NCBI GenBank assembly: GCA_003557485.1
Contig: PWOI01000212.1
Location: 1 to 13,631, forward strand
Direction of reading: 5' to 3'
Source: Elusimicrobiota bacterium
GTDB taxonomy: Bacteria > CG03 > SLGR01 > PWQF01
DNA: 13,631 bases
Shown here piece after piece: positions 7,004 to 13,631 of this stretch; the stretch's first letter is position 1; every line of letters starts with the position of its first letter. Made by a program: the position numbers and the translations under genes. The notes beneath the pieces are model-generated. The model was not told where the DNA came from. It did not search any database and was given only the letters and a program-made list of their open reading frames with translations.

Positions 7004-8076
7004 CGGGACAAAGAGAGTTTCTAAAAAAACTTGTAAAAATACCATCTCTGTCGGGCCAGGAAGGCGCTGTTGCAGATGCTGTTAAGATTGAGATGGAAAA
7101 ACTGGGATATGATAGAATTATAGTATCCGGCGGAAATGTTTGCGGGATAAGGGGGGAAGGCGGAGTTAAAGTTCTATATGATGCGCATATGGATGTAGTG
7201 GAACCCGGAAATGAGTGGAAAACAGATCCTTACGGAGCTTTTGAAAAGGACGGGTTTTTATATGGCCGCGGAACATGCGATGACAAGGGATCTATTGCGG
7301 CAATGGTTTACGGAGGCGCAGAAGCGGACGTAGCGGGAGCAACTTTGTATGTTCTGGCAAGTGTCCGCGAGGAGGTAAGCGAGGGAAACGGATTAAAAGA
7401 TTTCTTAAGCCGCACCGGCATAAAACCCGATTTTGTAATAATAGGAGAGCCGTCTCGTCTTATGGTTGCAAGAGGCAACCGAGGACGTCTGGGATTAAGG
7501 ATAGATGTCATGGGAAAGGCCTCACATGCCAGCAGGCCGCAGGACGGTGAAAATGCGATATACCGCGCAATGAAAATAGCGGAAGAAATTAAAAATATGG
7601 ATAAAAATTCTCCGGCGGACACTGTCTCGGTAACTAAAATAGAAACACCAAATTTAAATATAAATGTTATACCTGAAAAGTGCAGTATATACTGTGATTA
7701 CCGTTCGGCTCCCGGAAGAACCCGGGAAGAAATACTTGAGAAGTTTTATTCATTGATAGAAAAGCGGGATAAAATTGAAGTAATTAAAAAATATTTCAAA
7801 CCATGGAGCCTGGAAGAGAGTCATCCGCTTATTGCAGCCGGTATGAAATGCAGGAATGATACACTAGGGGAAGCCCCTTCAATAATGTGGATTTTCTGTA
7901 CAAACGGGACTTATACTTCCGCAGAACTCGGTATTCCTACAATGGGGTTCGGCCCGGGAGAGGAGAGCCAGTGTCACAGTGCAGATGAAAAAATAGATCT
8001 TAAACAGTTGGATGATGCCGTTAAATATTTTTCAATGTTGCCGGGATTCATTCTGCGGGAAATTAAAGAAAATTGA
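7000..8076 (+). CDS. ygeY: YgeY-family M20 metallohydrolase
   Basis: 358 residues from GTG 7000, which overlaps the SsnA stop (GTGA). GGGAG at 6987-6991 is the ribosome site and the product starts MTGQREFLKKLVKIPS, as M20 enzymes do. In-frame ATGs at 6961 and 6985 lie inside ssnA and add an uncharacteristic tail. Active-site residues are DAHMD (H63, D65), GRGTCDDKG (D94), REE (E124, E125), GEPS (E150), a dimer-domain KASHAS (H176), and a late metal histidine in SQCHSADEK. The blocks RGNRGRLGLRIDV and CTNGTYTSAELGIP followed by GFGPGEES resemble E. coli YgeY more than ArgE or DapE. The family hydrolyses amide or carbamoyl-type bonds of small molecules in the cytoplasm. Adjacent ssnA and transcarbamoylases point to a ureido or acyl amino acid intermediate of purine breakdown. 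Confidence 0.85.
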   Translation: MTGQREFLKKLVKIPSLSGQEGAVADAVKIEMEKLGYDRIIVSGGNVCGIRGEGGVKVLYDAHMDVVEPGNEWKTDPYGAFEKDGFLYGRGTCDDKGSIAAMVYGGAEADVAGATLYVLASVREEVSEGNGLKDFLSRTGIKPDFVIIGEPSRLMVARGNRGRLGLRIDVMGKASHASRPQDGENAIYRAMKIAEEIKNMDKNSPADTVSVTKIETPNLNINVIPEKCSIYCDYRSAPGRTREEILEKFYSLIEKRDKIEVIKKYFKPWSLEESHPLIAAGMKCRNDTLGEAPSIMWIFCTNGTYTSAELGIPTMGFGPGEESQCHSADEKIDLKQLDDAVKYFSMLPGFILREIKEN

Positions 8077-8078
8077 AG

Positions 8079-9044
8079 ATGAAAAAAATAGCGTTACTTA
8101 TTTCACTCTTTCTTTTTTCAGTTGTTTTTTCAGAAGCCGGGCAGGTTAAATTCGTAGGAGAACTCCCCTCCCCCGGAGAATATACTCTTTTTGCCGGTGG
8201 CGGTTGGGACGGGAACTGGTATGCAGGCTACACGCAGAGGTGGGTTACGGTTCTTCCTCCGGTTGATACGCAAGGATACGAAAGGGCTTTTTTAGGAGCG
8301 CGACTCGGCAGGGCTAAAACGCTGAATCAAATGAGAGAGATTATAAAAATGATAGCTGAAGAGGAAGGAAAAGAGAGCCCCGAATTACCTGATAGGCCCG
8401 GACGGATCAAAATAGGAATTTCCCAATCACTTGAGAATAAACCACCGGGGGTATTGCTTGTTTCTACGGATGAGATACCGCTGGAAGGCTCTCCTGTGGA
8501 GGCCCTAAGGGATGTGGGGGGTAGCAGGTGGTTTTTCACTGAGATAGATGTTAACGAAATTTCGTCTTCTGAAGATAATTTTGTTTTTCTTTTCAGCAAT
8601 GACAGGTTTCTTGATTCAACGGCTGTTTCACCGATTCTTGCTGCAGGAATAGGTTCCGGCGAGGACGAGAATACTTATATAATAAAAGATAACGGTGAGA
8701 AATCAGTTATAAGGTATTTTGAGCCTGCAATAGCCATAAAACTGGTGCAGGCCGGCAGCCCGGAACCGTTTATTGAGATCAGCGAATTTAAAAGTCATCC
8801 GCATATAGCGGCCGCTCATAGCGTTATTACCGATGTCAGAGGAGAGAATATAACAAGAGTATGGCTAGAGATAGATGATGGAAGCGGGTGGAGAAAAAAG
8901 GGGCATCCTCAGCAGGATCCTCCCTACGACCTTATCTTTGAGTATCCGCAGATTAGCCCCGGGAACTACAGGATAAGGGCGGCGGCCGTAAACTGGTGGG
9001 AAAACATATCCTATTCTGCGGTAATAGAGTTTAAGATAGATTGA
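8079..9044 (+). CDS. Exported protein of unknown function, possible C-terminal Ig-like domain
   Basis: 321 residues from ATG 8079 (the in-frame TTG at 8073 adds two residues). The N-terminus MKKIALLISLFLFSVVFSEAG is a signal peptide, so the product is periplasmic or outer-membrane associated. The mature N-terminal part is rich in Gly, Trp and Tyr (FAGGGWDGNWYAGYTQRW), and the middle is acidic. The last 80 residues (VITDVRGENITRVWLEIDDG onward, ending in AAVNWWENISYSAVIEF) have the alternating beta pattern of an immunoglobulin-like or fibronectin-like domain. I recognise no family and no catalytic motif. It starts 2 bases after the ygeY stop, so it is in the same transcript. The promoter of the next operon overlaps its stop codon. 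Confidence 0.8.
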   Translation: MKKIALLISLFLFSVVFSEAGQVKFVGELPSPGEYTLFAGGGWDGNWYAGYTQRWVTVLPPVDTQGYERAFLGARLGRAKTLNQMREIIKMIAEEEGKESPELPDRPGRIKIGISQSLENKPPGVLLVSTDEIPLEGSPVEALRDVGGSRWFFTEIDVNEISSSEDNFVFLFSNDRFLDSTAVSPILAAGIGSGEDENTYIIKDNGEKSVIRYFEPAIAIKLVQAGSPEPFIEISEFKSHPHIAAAHSVITDVRGENITRVWLEIDDGSGWRKKGHPQQDPPYDLIFEYPQISPGNYRIRAAAVNWWENISYSAVIEFKID

Positions 9045-9069
9045 CACTAAAATTTGTTTATGTTAGCAT
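9041..9069 (+). promoter_or_regulatory. Strong sigma70-type promoter with extended -10 for the transcarbamoylase operon
   Basis: Consensus TTGACA (9041-9046), a 17-base spacer, and TAGCAT (9064-9069) preceded by TGT, that is, an extended -10. The -35 hexamer includes the TGA stop of the upstream gene (9042-9044). The predicted start site is near 9076, and GAGAGGAGA lies just ahead of the ATG at 9099. No operator palindrome is obvious nearby. Confidence 0.65.
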
Positions 9070-9098
9070 TAAAAACATTGATTGAGAGGAGAAATTAA

Positions 9099-10178
9099 AT
9101 GAAAGAAAACATTTTTAAAGGAAGAGACTGGCTTAAACCGGAAATTGATTATACGCAGAAGGAATGGGAGGCGCTTTTAGAACTAGGCTTTGACCTTAAG
9201 AAAAAATTTGCCGGGAAGGAAGATACAACCGGAATCCTTAAAGCTAAGACTCTTTTTACGATGTTTTTCAACCAGTCATTGCGTACAAGGAGCACTTTTG
9301 ACGCCGGAATTCAGCAACTGGGCGGATTTCATTGTTCTCTTGAGCCCGGAAAAACATATACTCCTGCAAGAAAAGGCTTTGATATACCTTACAAAACTGA
9401 AAGAATAAAAGATGTTGCGGAGGTTCTCAGCAGGATAGGGGACGCCATTGCAATAAGAATGTACGGGCCGCCGGCAGGATGGAATTACGGATTTGCCCAT
9501 GCCACCATGGAAGAGTTTGCCGAATATTCCGACATACCTGTAATAAATATGGAATGCGACAAATATCACCCGTGTCAGGCCCTTGCCGATATGATGACGG
9601 TAAAGGAAAGATTCGGGACATTCAAAGGAGTTAAGCTGACAATGTCTTTCGCCTATTCGGGTTCTATCGAAAAGCCGCGCGCCGTTCCGCAAAGCGTAAT
9701 ACTTGCCGCAACGCTAATGGGTATGGATGTAACCCTGTCTCACCCTGAAGGTTATGATCTGGATGAACAGGTTATATCAAAGTGCGAAGAACACTCAAAG
9801 CAGAACGGTTCCGGTTTCAGAATAATAGATGATTTTAATAAAGGATTCGAAGGAGCCCACGTCGTGTACCCTAAGGCCTGGGGAGCGCATACATGCTTTA
9901 ATTATTTTGACCCTGAAACAGGAAAGAAAATTAAAGGTCAGGACCACAGAGAAGCGGAACGTGTTAACGAACTGGCAAAAGGATGGATGACCACAGAGCA
10001 GCAGATGGAGCTTACCGATAAAGACGGTATTTATATGCATTGTCTGCCGGCCGACAGGGGACAGGAAGTGACAGATGATTTAATTGACGGACCGAAGTCT
10101 GCAGTAATAGATGAAGCCGAAAACAGGCTTCATGCCCATAAGGCAATAATGTCTCTTTTGATGGGCGGAAATATTTAA
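9099..10178 (+). CDS. Transcarbamoylase, N-acetylornithine carbamoyltransferase/YgeW-like branch
   Basis: 359 residues, longer than an ordinary ornithine transcarbamoylase. The carbamoyl-phosphate loop is SLRTR (60-64) in MFFNQSLRTRSTF, as in N-acetyl- and N-succinyl-ornithine transcarbamoylases; HPCQ is at 157-160. The stretch AYSGSIEKPRAVPQS (185-199) resembles the proline-containing knot region of E. coli YgeW, and VVYPKAWGA followed by a long insert resembles both YgeW and the acetylornithine enzyme. The catalytic motif HCLPAD (314-319) is YgeW-like. Where the acetylornithine enzyme has its modified lysine (DERKM), this protein has Q (EQQM), arguing against that exact function. It is first in the promoter-led operon. 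I infer transfer of a carbamoyl group between phosphate and a ureido/amino acid of purine breakdown; the true substrate is unknown. Confidence 0.82.
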   Translation: MKENIFKGRDWLKPEIDYTQKEWEALLELGFDLKKKFAGKEDTTGILKAKTLFTMFFNQSLRTRSTFDAGIQQLGGFHCSLEPGKTYTPARKGFDIPYKTERIKDVAEVLSRIGDAIAIRMYGPPAGWNYGFAHATMEEFAEYSDIPVINMECDKYHPCQALADMMTVKERFGTFKGVKLTMSFAYSGSIEKPRAVPQSVILAATLMGMDVTLSHPEGYDLDEQVISKCEEHSKQNGSGFRIIDDFNKGFEGAHVVYPKAWGAHTCFNYFDPETGKKIKGQDHREAERVNELAKGWMTTEQQMELTDKDGIYMHCLPADRGQEVTDDLIDGPKSAVIDEAENRLHAHKAIMSLLMGGNI

Positions 10179-10221
10179 CTGCGAGTAATTGAAAGTTTTA
10201 TTCTTAGAGAGGATTCCATAA

Positions 10222-11241
10222 ATGGTTAAAATCAATCTTAAAGGAAAAGACCTTATAACTACCCGGGACTGGGAGGTAGAGGAAATACTGCAGGTGCTGG
10301 AGCTTGCCGAAGAAATGCAGGAGAAAAGGTTTTCCCCTGAATTTACCTGTGTACTTCAGAACAAGAGCTTTCTTATGTTCTTTTATAATCCTTCGGTGCG
10401 GACCCGGCAGTCTTTTGAGATAGCAGCTACGGAACTTGGAGGGCATGCTCTTTTTCTTGAACCTAAGACTATGAGGCTGAAAAGCAAAAAAACAGCAGGA
10501 GAAACTATAGAGGATGCTGCAAAAGTAATGGACCGTTACGGATGCGGACTGGGCATAAGGATACTTGAAGATAAGATAAGTACTTACGGGGAGGGTGAAA
10601 AAATTATCAGGGAATATGCCAGGCATTGCGATATACCGGTTGTAAGTATGGCTCACGATAAATATCACCCGTGCCAGGGCCTTGCCGACATTATGGGTTA
10701 CCGCAGACACCTGGGAAGCGATTTAAAAAACAAAACAATACTGCATACCTGGGGGCACGGGGCTCTTGCGCGTTCTCACTGTTCAGTACAGGAAAGTATG
10801 CTGATATGTTCAAGGCTTGGTATGAATGTGCGTCTGGCCCATCCTGAGGGGTATTCTCTTGATGAAGAAGTAATAGGCGAAGTGAAGAAAAACTGTTCTG
10901 AAACCGGATCCAAATTTACAATAACAGATGACCCTGTTAACGCATACAAGGGGGCGGATGTGGTCTATTCAAGAAACTGGATGAGCGAGCAGGCTTATGC
11001 CGGAGAAGAACTTAATAAAGAAAAGGAAGTAGAGAAAGCTCTTAAGTTAACAGACTGGATATGCGATGAGAAAAAAATGGAGATTACTGATAATGCGTTG
11101 TTTTCCCATCCAATGCCGGTTGACAGGGGTCATGAAGTTACCGATGGAGTAGCCTCCGGCAGCCGTTCAATAATATATGACATAGCTGAAAACAGGCTCC
11201 ATGTTCAGAAAGCGGTCATGGCTCTTACTATGTCAGATTGA
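10222..11241 (+). CDS. Divergent transcarbamoylase paralogue with HPMP in place of HCLP
   Basis: 339 residues; ATG 10222 follows GAGAGGA (10207-10213). The fold signatures are complete: SVRTR (58-62) in FFYNPSVRTRQSFE, GETIEDAA (93-100), HPCQ (149-152) and a knot-region-like TWGHGALARSHCSVQES (176-192). AHPEGYSLDEEVI is shared almost word for word with the preceding protein. DKYHPCQ is common to both, so they are probably ancient tandem paralogues. The ornithine-type catalytic HCLP is replaced by HPMP (296-299) in SHPMPVDRGHEVTD, resembling aspartate transcarbamoylase (HPxP). It keeps a lysine in DEKKM, unlike its neighbour. The amino acceptor is therefore probably not ornithine. It could form its own trimer or a mixed one with the gene upstream. 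Carbamate kinase follows 48 bases later. Confidence 0.8.
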   Translation: MVKINLKGKDLITTRDWEVEEILQVLELAEEMQEKRFSPEFTCVLQNKSFLMFFYNPSVRTRQSFEIAATELGGHALFLEPKTMRLKSKKTAGETIEDAAKVMDRYGCGLGIRILEDKISTYGEGEKIIREYARHCDIPVVSMAHDKYHPCQGLADIMGYRRHLGSDLKNKTILHTWGHGALARSHCSVQESMLICSRLGMNVRLAHPEGYSLDEEVIGEVKKNCSETGSKFTITDDPVNAYKGADVVYSRNWMSEQAYAGEELNKEKEVEKALKLTDWICDEKKMEITDNALFSHPMPVDRGHEVTDGVASGSRSIIYDIAENRLHVQKAVMALTMSD

Positions 11242-11274
11242 TTAAGATGCGACTTTTAAAAATTAACATACTTT

Positions 11275-11283
11275 AAAGGAGGT
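11275..11283 (+). promoter_or_regulatory. Near-perfect ribosome binding site of carbamate kinase
   Basis: AAAGGAGGT lies 6 bases before the ATG at 11290. It is the strongest Shine-Dalgarno sequence in the window, suggesting that carbamate kinase is the most heavily translated member of the operon. Confidence 0.75.
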
Positions 11284-11289
11284 CAGGTT

Positions 11290-12234
11290 ATGCCGACAGC
11301 AGTAATAGCGGTGGGCGGCAACTCTCTTATAAAAGATAAAAAGCATCAGACTGTTAAAGACCAGTACAGCGCGGTTGTTGAAACAGTAAAGAGTATCGTG
11401 GGATTCATAGAAAAAGGCTGGGATGTTGTTATGACTCACGGTAACGGGCCGCAGGTGGGGTTTATTCTTATGCGCTCGGAATGCGCCAGCAGATACATAG
11501 GGCTTCATACAGTTCCGCTTGACTCCTGCGGGGCGGATTCCCAGGGAGCAATAGGCTATATTTTTCAGCAGGTGCTTAAAAACGAATTTGAAAAACGAGG
11601 GATAGAAAAAGAAGCTGTAACTGTTGTTACGCGCGTACTGGTTGACAGGAAAGATCCGGCATTTAAAAAACCTTCAAAACCGATCGGGCCCTTTATGGAA
11701 GAAAAAGAGGCGCTGGAAAAGAAAAAAAATGAAGGATGGGAAGTCCACGAGGATGCCGGCCGCGGCTGGCGAAGAGTTGTTCCTTCGCCGGCACCAAAAA
11801 AAATTATTGAAGAGAAGGCAATAGAGGTTCTTGCCAGAGAAGGTTTTTGCGTTATAGGGGTTGGAGGAGGGGGAGTCCCTGTTTACAGGAGAAAAGACGG
11901 TATTATTTCCGGGCTTGAAGCTGTGATTGATAAGGATTTTTCCTCTTCGCTGCTTGCCCGGGATATAAATGCAGATATGTTTATAATTTCAACTTCTGTT
12001 GATAAAGTTTGCCTGAATTTCGGTAAACCGGACGAAAAAAAACTTGATACTATTACGGTAAAGGAAGCTGAAAAGTATATAAAAGAGGGGCACTTCGCCC
12101 CCGGAAGCATGCTTCCTAAAATAGAGGCAGCCCTGGAATATCTTAAAGGAGGAGGGAAGAAAGCAGTTATAACGACTCCCTCTAATATACAGGCTGCAGC
12201 AGACGGCAGAGTCGGTACGGTTATCGTACCCTAG
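11290..12234 (+). CDS. arcC: Carbamate kinase
   Basis: 314 residues, the usual family length. It makes ATP, CO2 and ammonia from carbamoyl phosphate and ADP in the cytoplasm. Characteristic blocks are VIAVGGNSLI at the start, THGNGPQVG (49-57), DSQGAIGY (83-90), DPAFKKPSKPIGPF (122-135), the glycine-rich VGGGGVPV, and AVIDKDFSSSLLA. All core regions of ArcC are present and intact. It lies between the second and third transcarbamoylase genes, so it is placed to drain their carbamoyl phosphate for ATP. No arginine deiminase gene is in the window. The E. coli purine cluster likewise carries a carbamate kinase gene (yqeA) near ygeW, which supports a ureido-degradation role. Confidence 0.95.
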   Translation: MPTAVIAVGGNSLIKDKKHQTVKDQYSAVVETVKSIVGFIEKGWDVVMTHGNGPQVGFILMRSECASRYIGLHTVPLDSCGADSQGAIGYIFQQVLKNEFEKRGIEKEAVTVVTRVLVDRKDPAFKKPSKPIGPFMEEKEALEKKKNEGWEVHEDAGRGWRRVVPSPAPKKIIEEKAIEVLAREGFCVIGVGGGGVPVYRRKDGIISGLEAVIDKDFSSSLLARDINADMFIISTSVDKVCLNFGKPDEKKLDTITVKEAEKYIKEGHFAPGSMLPKIEAALEYLKGGGKKAVITTPSNIQAAADGRVGTVIVP

Positions 12235-12250
12235 ATATGGGATATAAAAA

Positions 12251-13168
12251 ATGACTAAAAAAGATTTTATTACTCTTACGGATTATAAAGCAGAAACTCT
12301 TGTTAAAATAATCAGGAGGGCTATAGAACTAAAACAGGGCTCTACTTCCTGCCGTGAAGCCGGCGGGAAAGTGCTGGCGATGATTTTTACAAAACCTTCT
12401 ACACGGACAAATGTGTCGTTTTTTGTGGCTATGCAGCGTCTTGGCGGCCAGGCTATGTATCTTGGCAGCGAGGCGCTTCAGCTTTCAAGGGGTGAAACAA
12501 TAGGCGATACCGCAAAGACGCTGTCGCGGTACGTAGACGCTGTTATGATAAGGACGTTTTCTCATTCTGACGCCGTTGCCCTGGCTGAAACCGCTTCGGT
12601 TCCTGTAATCAACGGGCTTACCGATCTTCTTCATCCCTGTCAGGCGCTTGGCGATGTTATGACAATCTGCGAAAAAAAAGGTTTTGATTTTGAGAAGATA
12701 AAGGTCGCCTACATAGGTGACGGAAATAACGTATGTAATTCCCTTGTAAATGCTGCGGGAGTTCTGGGTTTCGGACTTACTGTTTCTTCACCGGAAGGTT
12801 TTGAACCGTCCGGAGATATTATTGAAAAGATGCAGGGGATTAATTCCGGAATAGTGATTGAAAAAGATCCGCGTGCTGCAGTGCAAGAATCCGATGTCAT
12901 ATATACAGATGTATGGGTAAGTATGGGTGATGAAGAGGAGGAAGAGGTAAGAAAGAAAACTTTCAGCACTTACCAGGTTAACAGCAGCCTGGCATCAAAA
13001 GCAAAAACAGATTTTATATTTATGCATTGCTTGCCTGCCAACAGGGGAGAGGAGGTAACGGATGAGATAATGGATGGGAATAATTCAGCGGTTTTTGATC
13101 AGGCTGAAAACCGGCTCCACATTCAGCAGGCTCTGCTTGAGTATCTTTTTAAAGAGAATAAAAAATGA
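12251..13168 (+). CDS. argF: Ornithine carbamoyltransferase with altered STRTR motif
   Basis: 305 residues, a normal ornithine transcarbamoylase by most signatures: SRGETIGDTA (79-88), HPCQ (128-131), GDGNNVCNSL (157-165), the ornithine loop SMG (224-226) in YTDVWVSMGDEEE, HCLP (259-262), and a typical C-terminus DQAENRLHIQQALL. It would convert carbamoyl phosphate and ornithine to citrulline, or the reverse. The odd point is STRTN at 50-54, where nearly all homologues have STRTR, followed by VSFFVAM instead of VSFEVAM; the bases (aca cgg aca aat) are unambiguous. Being 16 bases after arcC suggests a catabolic role (citrulline phosphorolysis), but a biosynthetic ArgF cannot be excluded. Its ribosome site is weak (GGGA, 12239-12242), so coupling to arcC translation is likely. 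The next gene overlaps its stop. Confidence 0.85.
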   Translation: MTKKDFITLTDYKAETLVKIIRRAIELKQGSTSCREAGGKVLAMIFTKPSTRTNVSFFVAMQRLGGQAMYLGSEALQLSRGETIGDTAKTLSRYVDAVMIRTFSHSDAVALAETASVPVINGLTDLLHPCQALGDVMTICEKKGFDFEKIKVAYIGDGNNVCNSLVNAAGVLGFGLTVSSPEGFEPSGDIIEKMQGINSGIVIEKDPRAAVQESDVIYTDVWVSMGDEEEEEVRKKTFSTYQVNSSLASKAKTDFIFMHCLPANRGEEVTDEIMDGNNSAVFDQAENRLHIQQALLEYLFKENKK

Positions 13169-13631
13169 AAATTAAAGCACTAATTATTTTTACACTGACA
13201 ATTTTCGTTGTCCCGGGGTATTTGTCCGCTTCAGCCTGGGAAGCCTGGGAGCTTGGAGGCGAACTGGGGCTGGCCGTCGGTGCCGGCGGAAAAGAGGGAA
13301 GAATACTTTCTCCGGGCATTGCAGCTACCGTTACAAAGACTGATGTAAACCCTTTAATGGAGTTCGGTATAGCTTATTATTACGGCAGTGAGTTTGCCGA
13401 AAATTACAAGGAATCCGATGTCGAGGACTACAAGCTTGGCCCGGATAGGATCCCGGAAGTCATAGATGATGCAGGTGAAGAAATCCGCCGCCGGCTCAGC
13501 GTTGTCCCGGTTACCCTTAATTTTATATATACCGTTTACGATAATTTTTACATAGGGGGAGGCATAGGGCTTTATAATGTGTGGTACAGGATTGAACCTA
13601 CGGGCGACCATAGGGTAAACCCGGACGGAGA
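13165..13631 (+). CDS. Probable outer-membrane beta-barrel protein, 3'-truncated
   Basis: ATG 13165 overlaps the stop of the preceding gene (ATGA) and the frame stays open to the window's end, giving 155 codons. The N-terminus MKIKALIIFTLTIFVVPGYLSASA is a signal peptide. The mature part has short amphipathic, glycine- and aromatic-rich strands (ELGGELGLAVGAGG, MEFGIAYYYGSEF, LSVVPVTLNFIYTVYDNFY, IGGGIGLYNVWYRI). This is the pattern of small outer-membrane beta-barrels, and the PVTLNF-then-glycine-rich-strand pattern is common in porin-like barrel families. It may be a conserved envelope protein or a channel. Its coupling to ornithine carbamoyltransferase may be only positional. Confidence 0.75.
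   Translation, partial: MKIKALIIFTLTIFVVPGYLSASAWEAWELGGELGLAVGAGGKEGRILSPGIAATVTKTDVNPLMEFGIAYYYGSEFAENYKESDVEDYKLGPDRIPEVIDDAGEEIRRRLSVVPVTLNFIYTVYDNFYIGGGIGLYNVWYRIEPTGDHRVNPDG

Noticed and set aside
9099-10178. Straight assignment as N-acetylornithine carbamoyltransferase (argF')
   Set aside because: The overall resemblance is real, but the lysine position typical of that enzyme is Gln here and the HCLPAD and knot region resemble YgeW. The name would overstate what the sequence shows.
11290-13168. Classical arginine deiminase (arcABC) operon
   Set aside because: Carbamate kinase and ornithine transcarbamoylase are present, but there is no arginine deiminase or arginine/ornithine antiporter in the window, and two extra transcarbamoylases precede them.

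Overview
The window is a tightly packed, entirely plus-strand stretch of a Gram-negative, probably anaerobic bacterium. The anaerobic inference rests on a ferredoxin-type 2-oxoacid oxidoreductase. The Gram-negative inference rests on several signal-peptide proteins and a beta-barrel-like protein at the right edge. ATA, AGA and AGG codons are common and GC content looks moderate. I cannot place the phylum from sequence alone.

Layout. (1) 1-1139: the end of a 2-oxoacid:ferredoxin oxidoreductase operon, with the beta subunit cut by the window edge and the gamma subunit starting on an overlapping TTG. (2) 1191-2129: a well-formed sigma70-type promoter and a receiver-GAF response regulator with no DNA-binding output domain. 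(3) 2147-2235: tRNA-Leu(UAA) with encoded CCA. (4) 2240-2356: two tandem copies, 59 nt apart, of a hairpin element whose stems show two compensatory base-pair changes. It lies directly upstream of the next operon and I do not recognise it. (5) 2379-9044: a dense gene run of 8-oxoguanine deaminase-type amidohydrolase, two secreted HEAT-repeat proteins, SsnA, a YgeY-type M20 hydrolase and a secreted protein of unknown function. (6) 9041-13168: a promoter overlapping the previous stop codon, then three different transcarbamoylase-fold proteins with carbamate kinase between the second and third. (7) 13165-end: the start of a probable outer-membrane protein.

How the genes fit together. SsnA and YgeY belong to the purine/selenium-linked gene set known from E. 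coli (ygeW, ygeX, ygeY, hyuA, yqeA, ssnA) and from anaerobic urate degraders. 8-Oxoguanine deaminase makes urate. Transcarbamoylases run in the phosphorolytic direction release carbamoyl phosphate from ureido compounds, and carbamate kinase converts it to ATP, CO2 and ammonia. The inferred theme is fermentation of purines or ureido compounds with substrate-level ATP formation. The 2-oxoacid oxidoreductase could oxidise downstream carbon skeletons, but it lies in a separate operon. No arginine deiminase, xanthine dehydrogenase, hydantoinase or diaminopropionate lyase is inside the window. The most unusual points are the tandem covarying RNA-like element, the transcarbamoylase trio with altered signature motifs, and the secreted HEAT proteins set among the catabolic enzymes.
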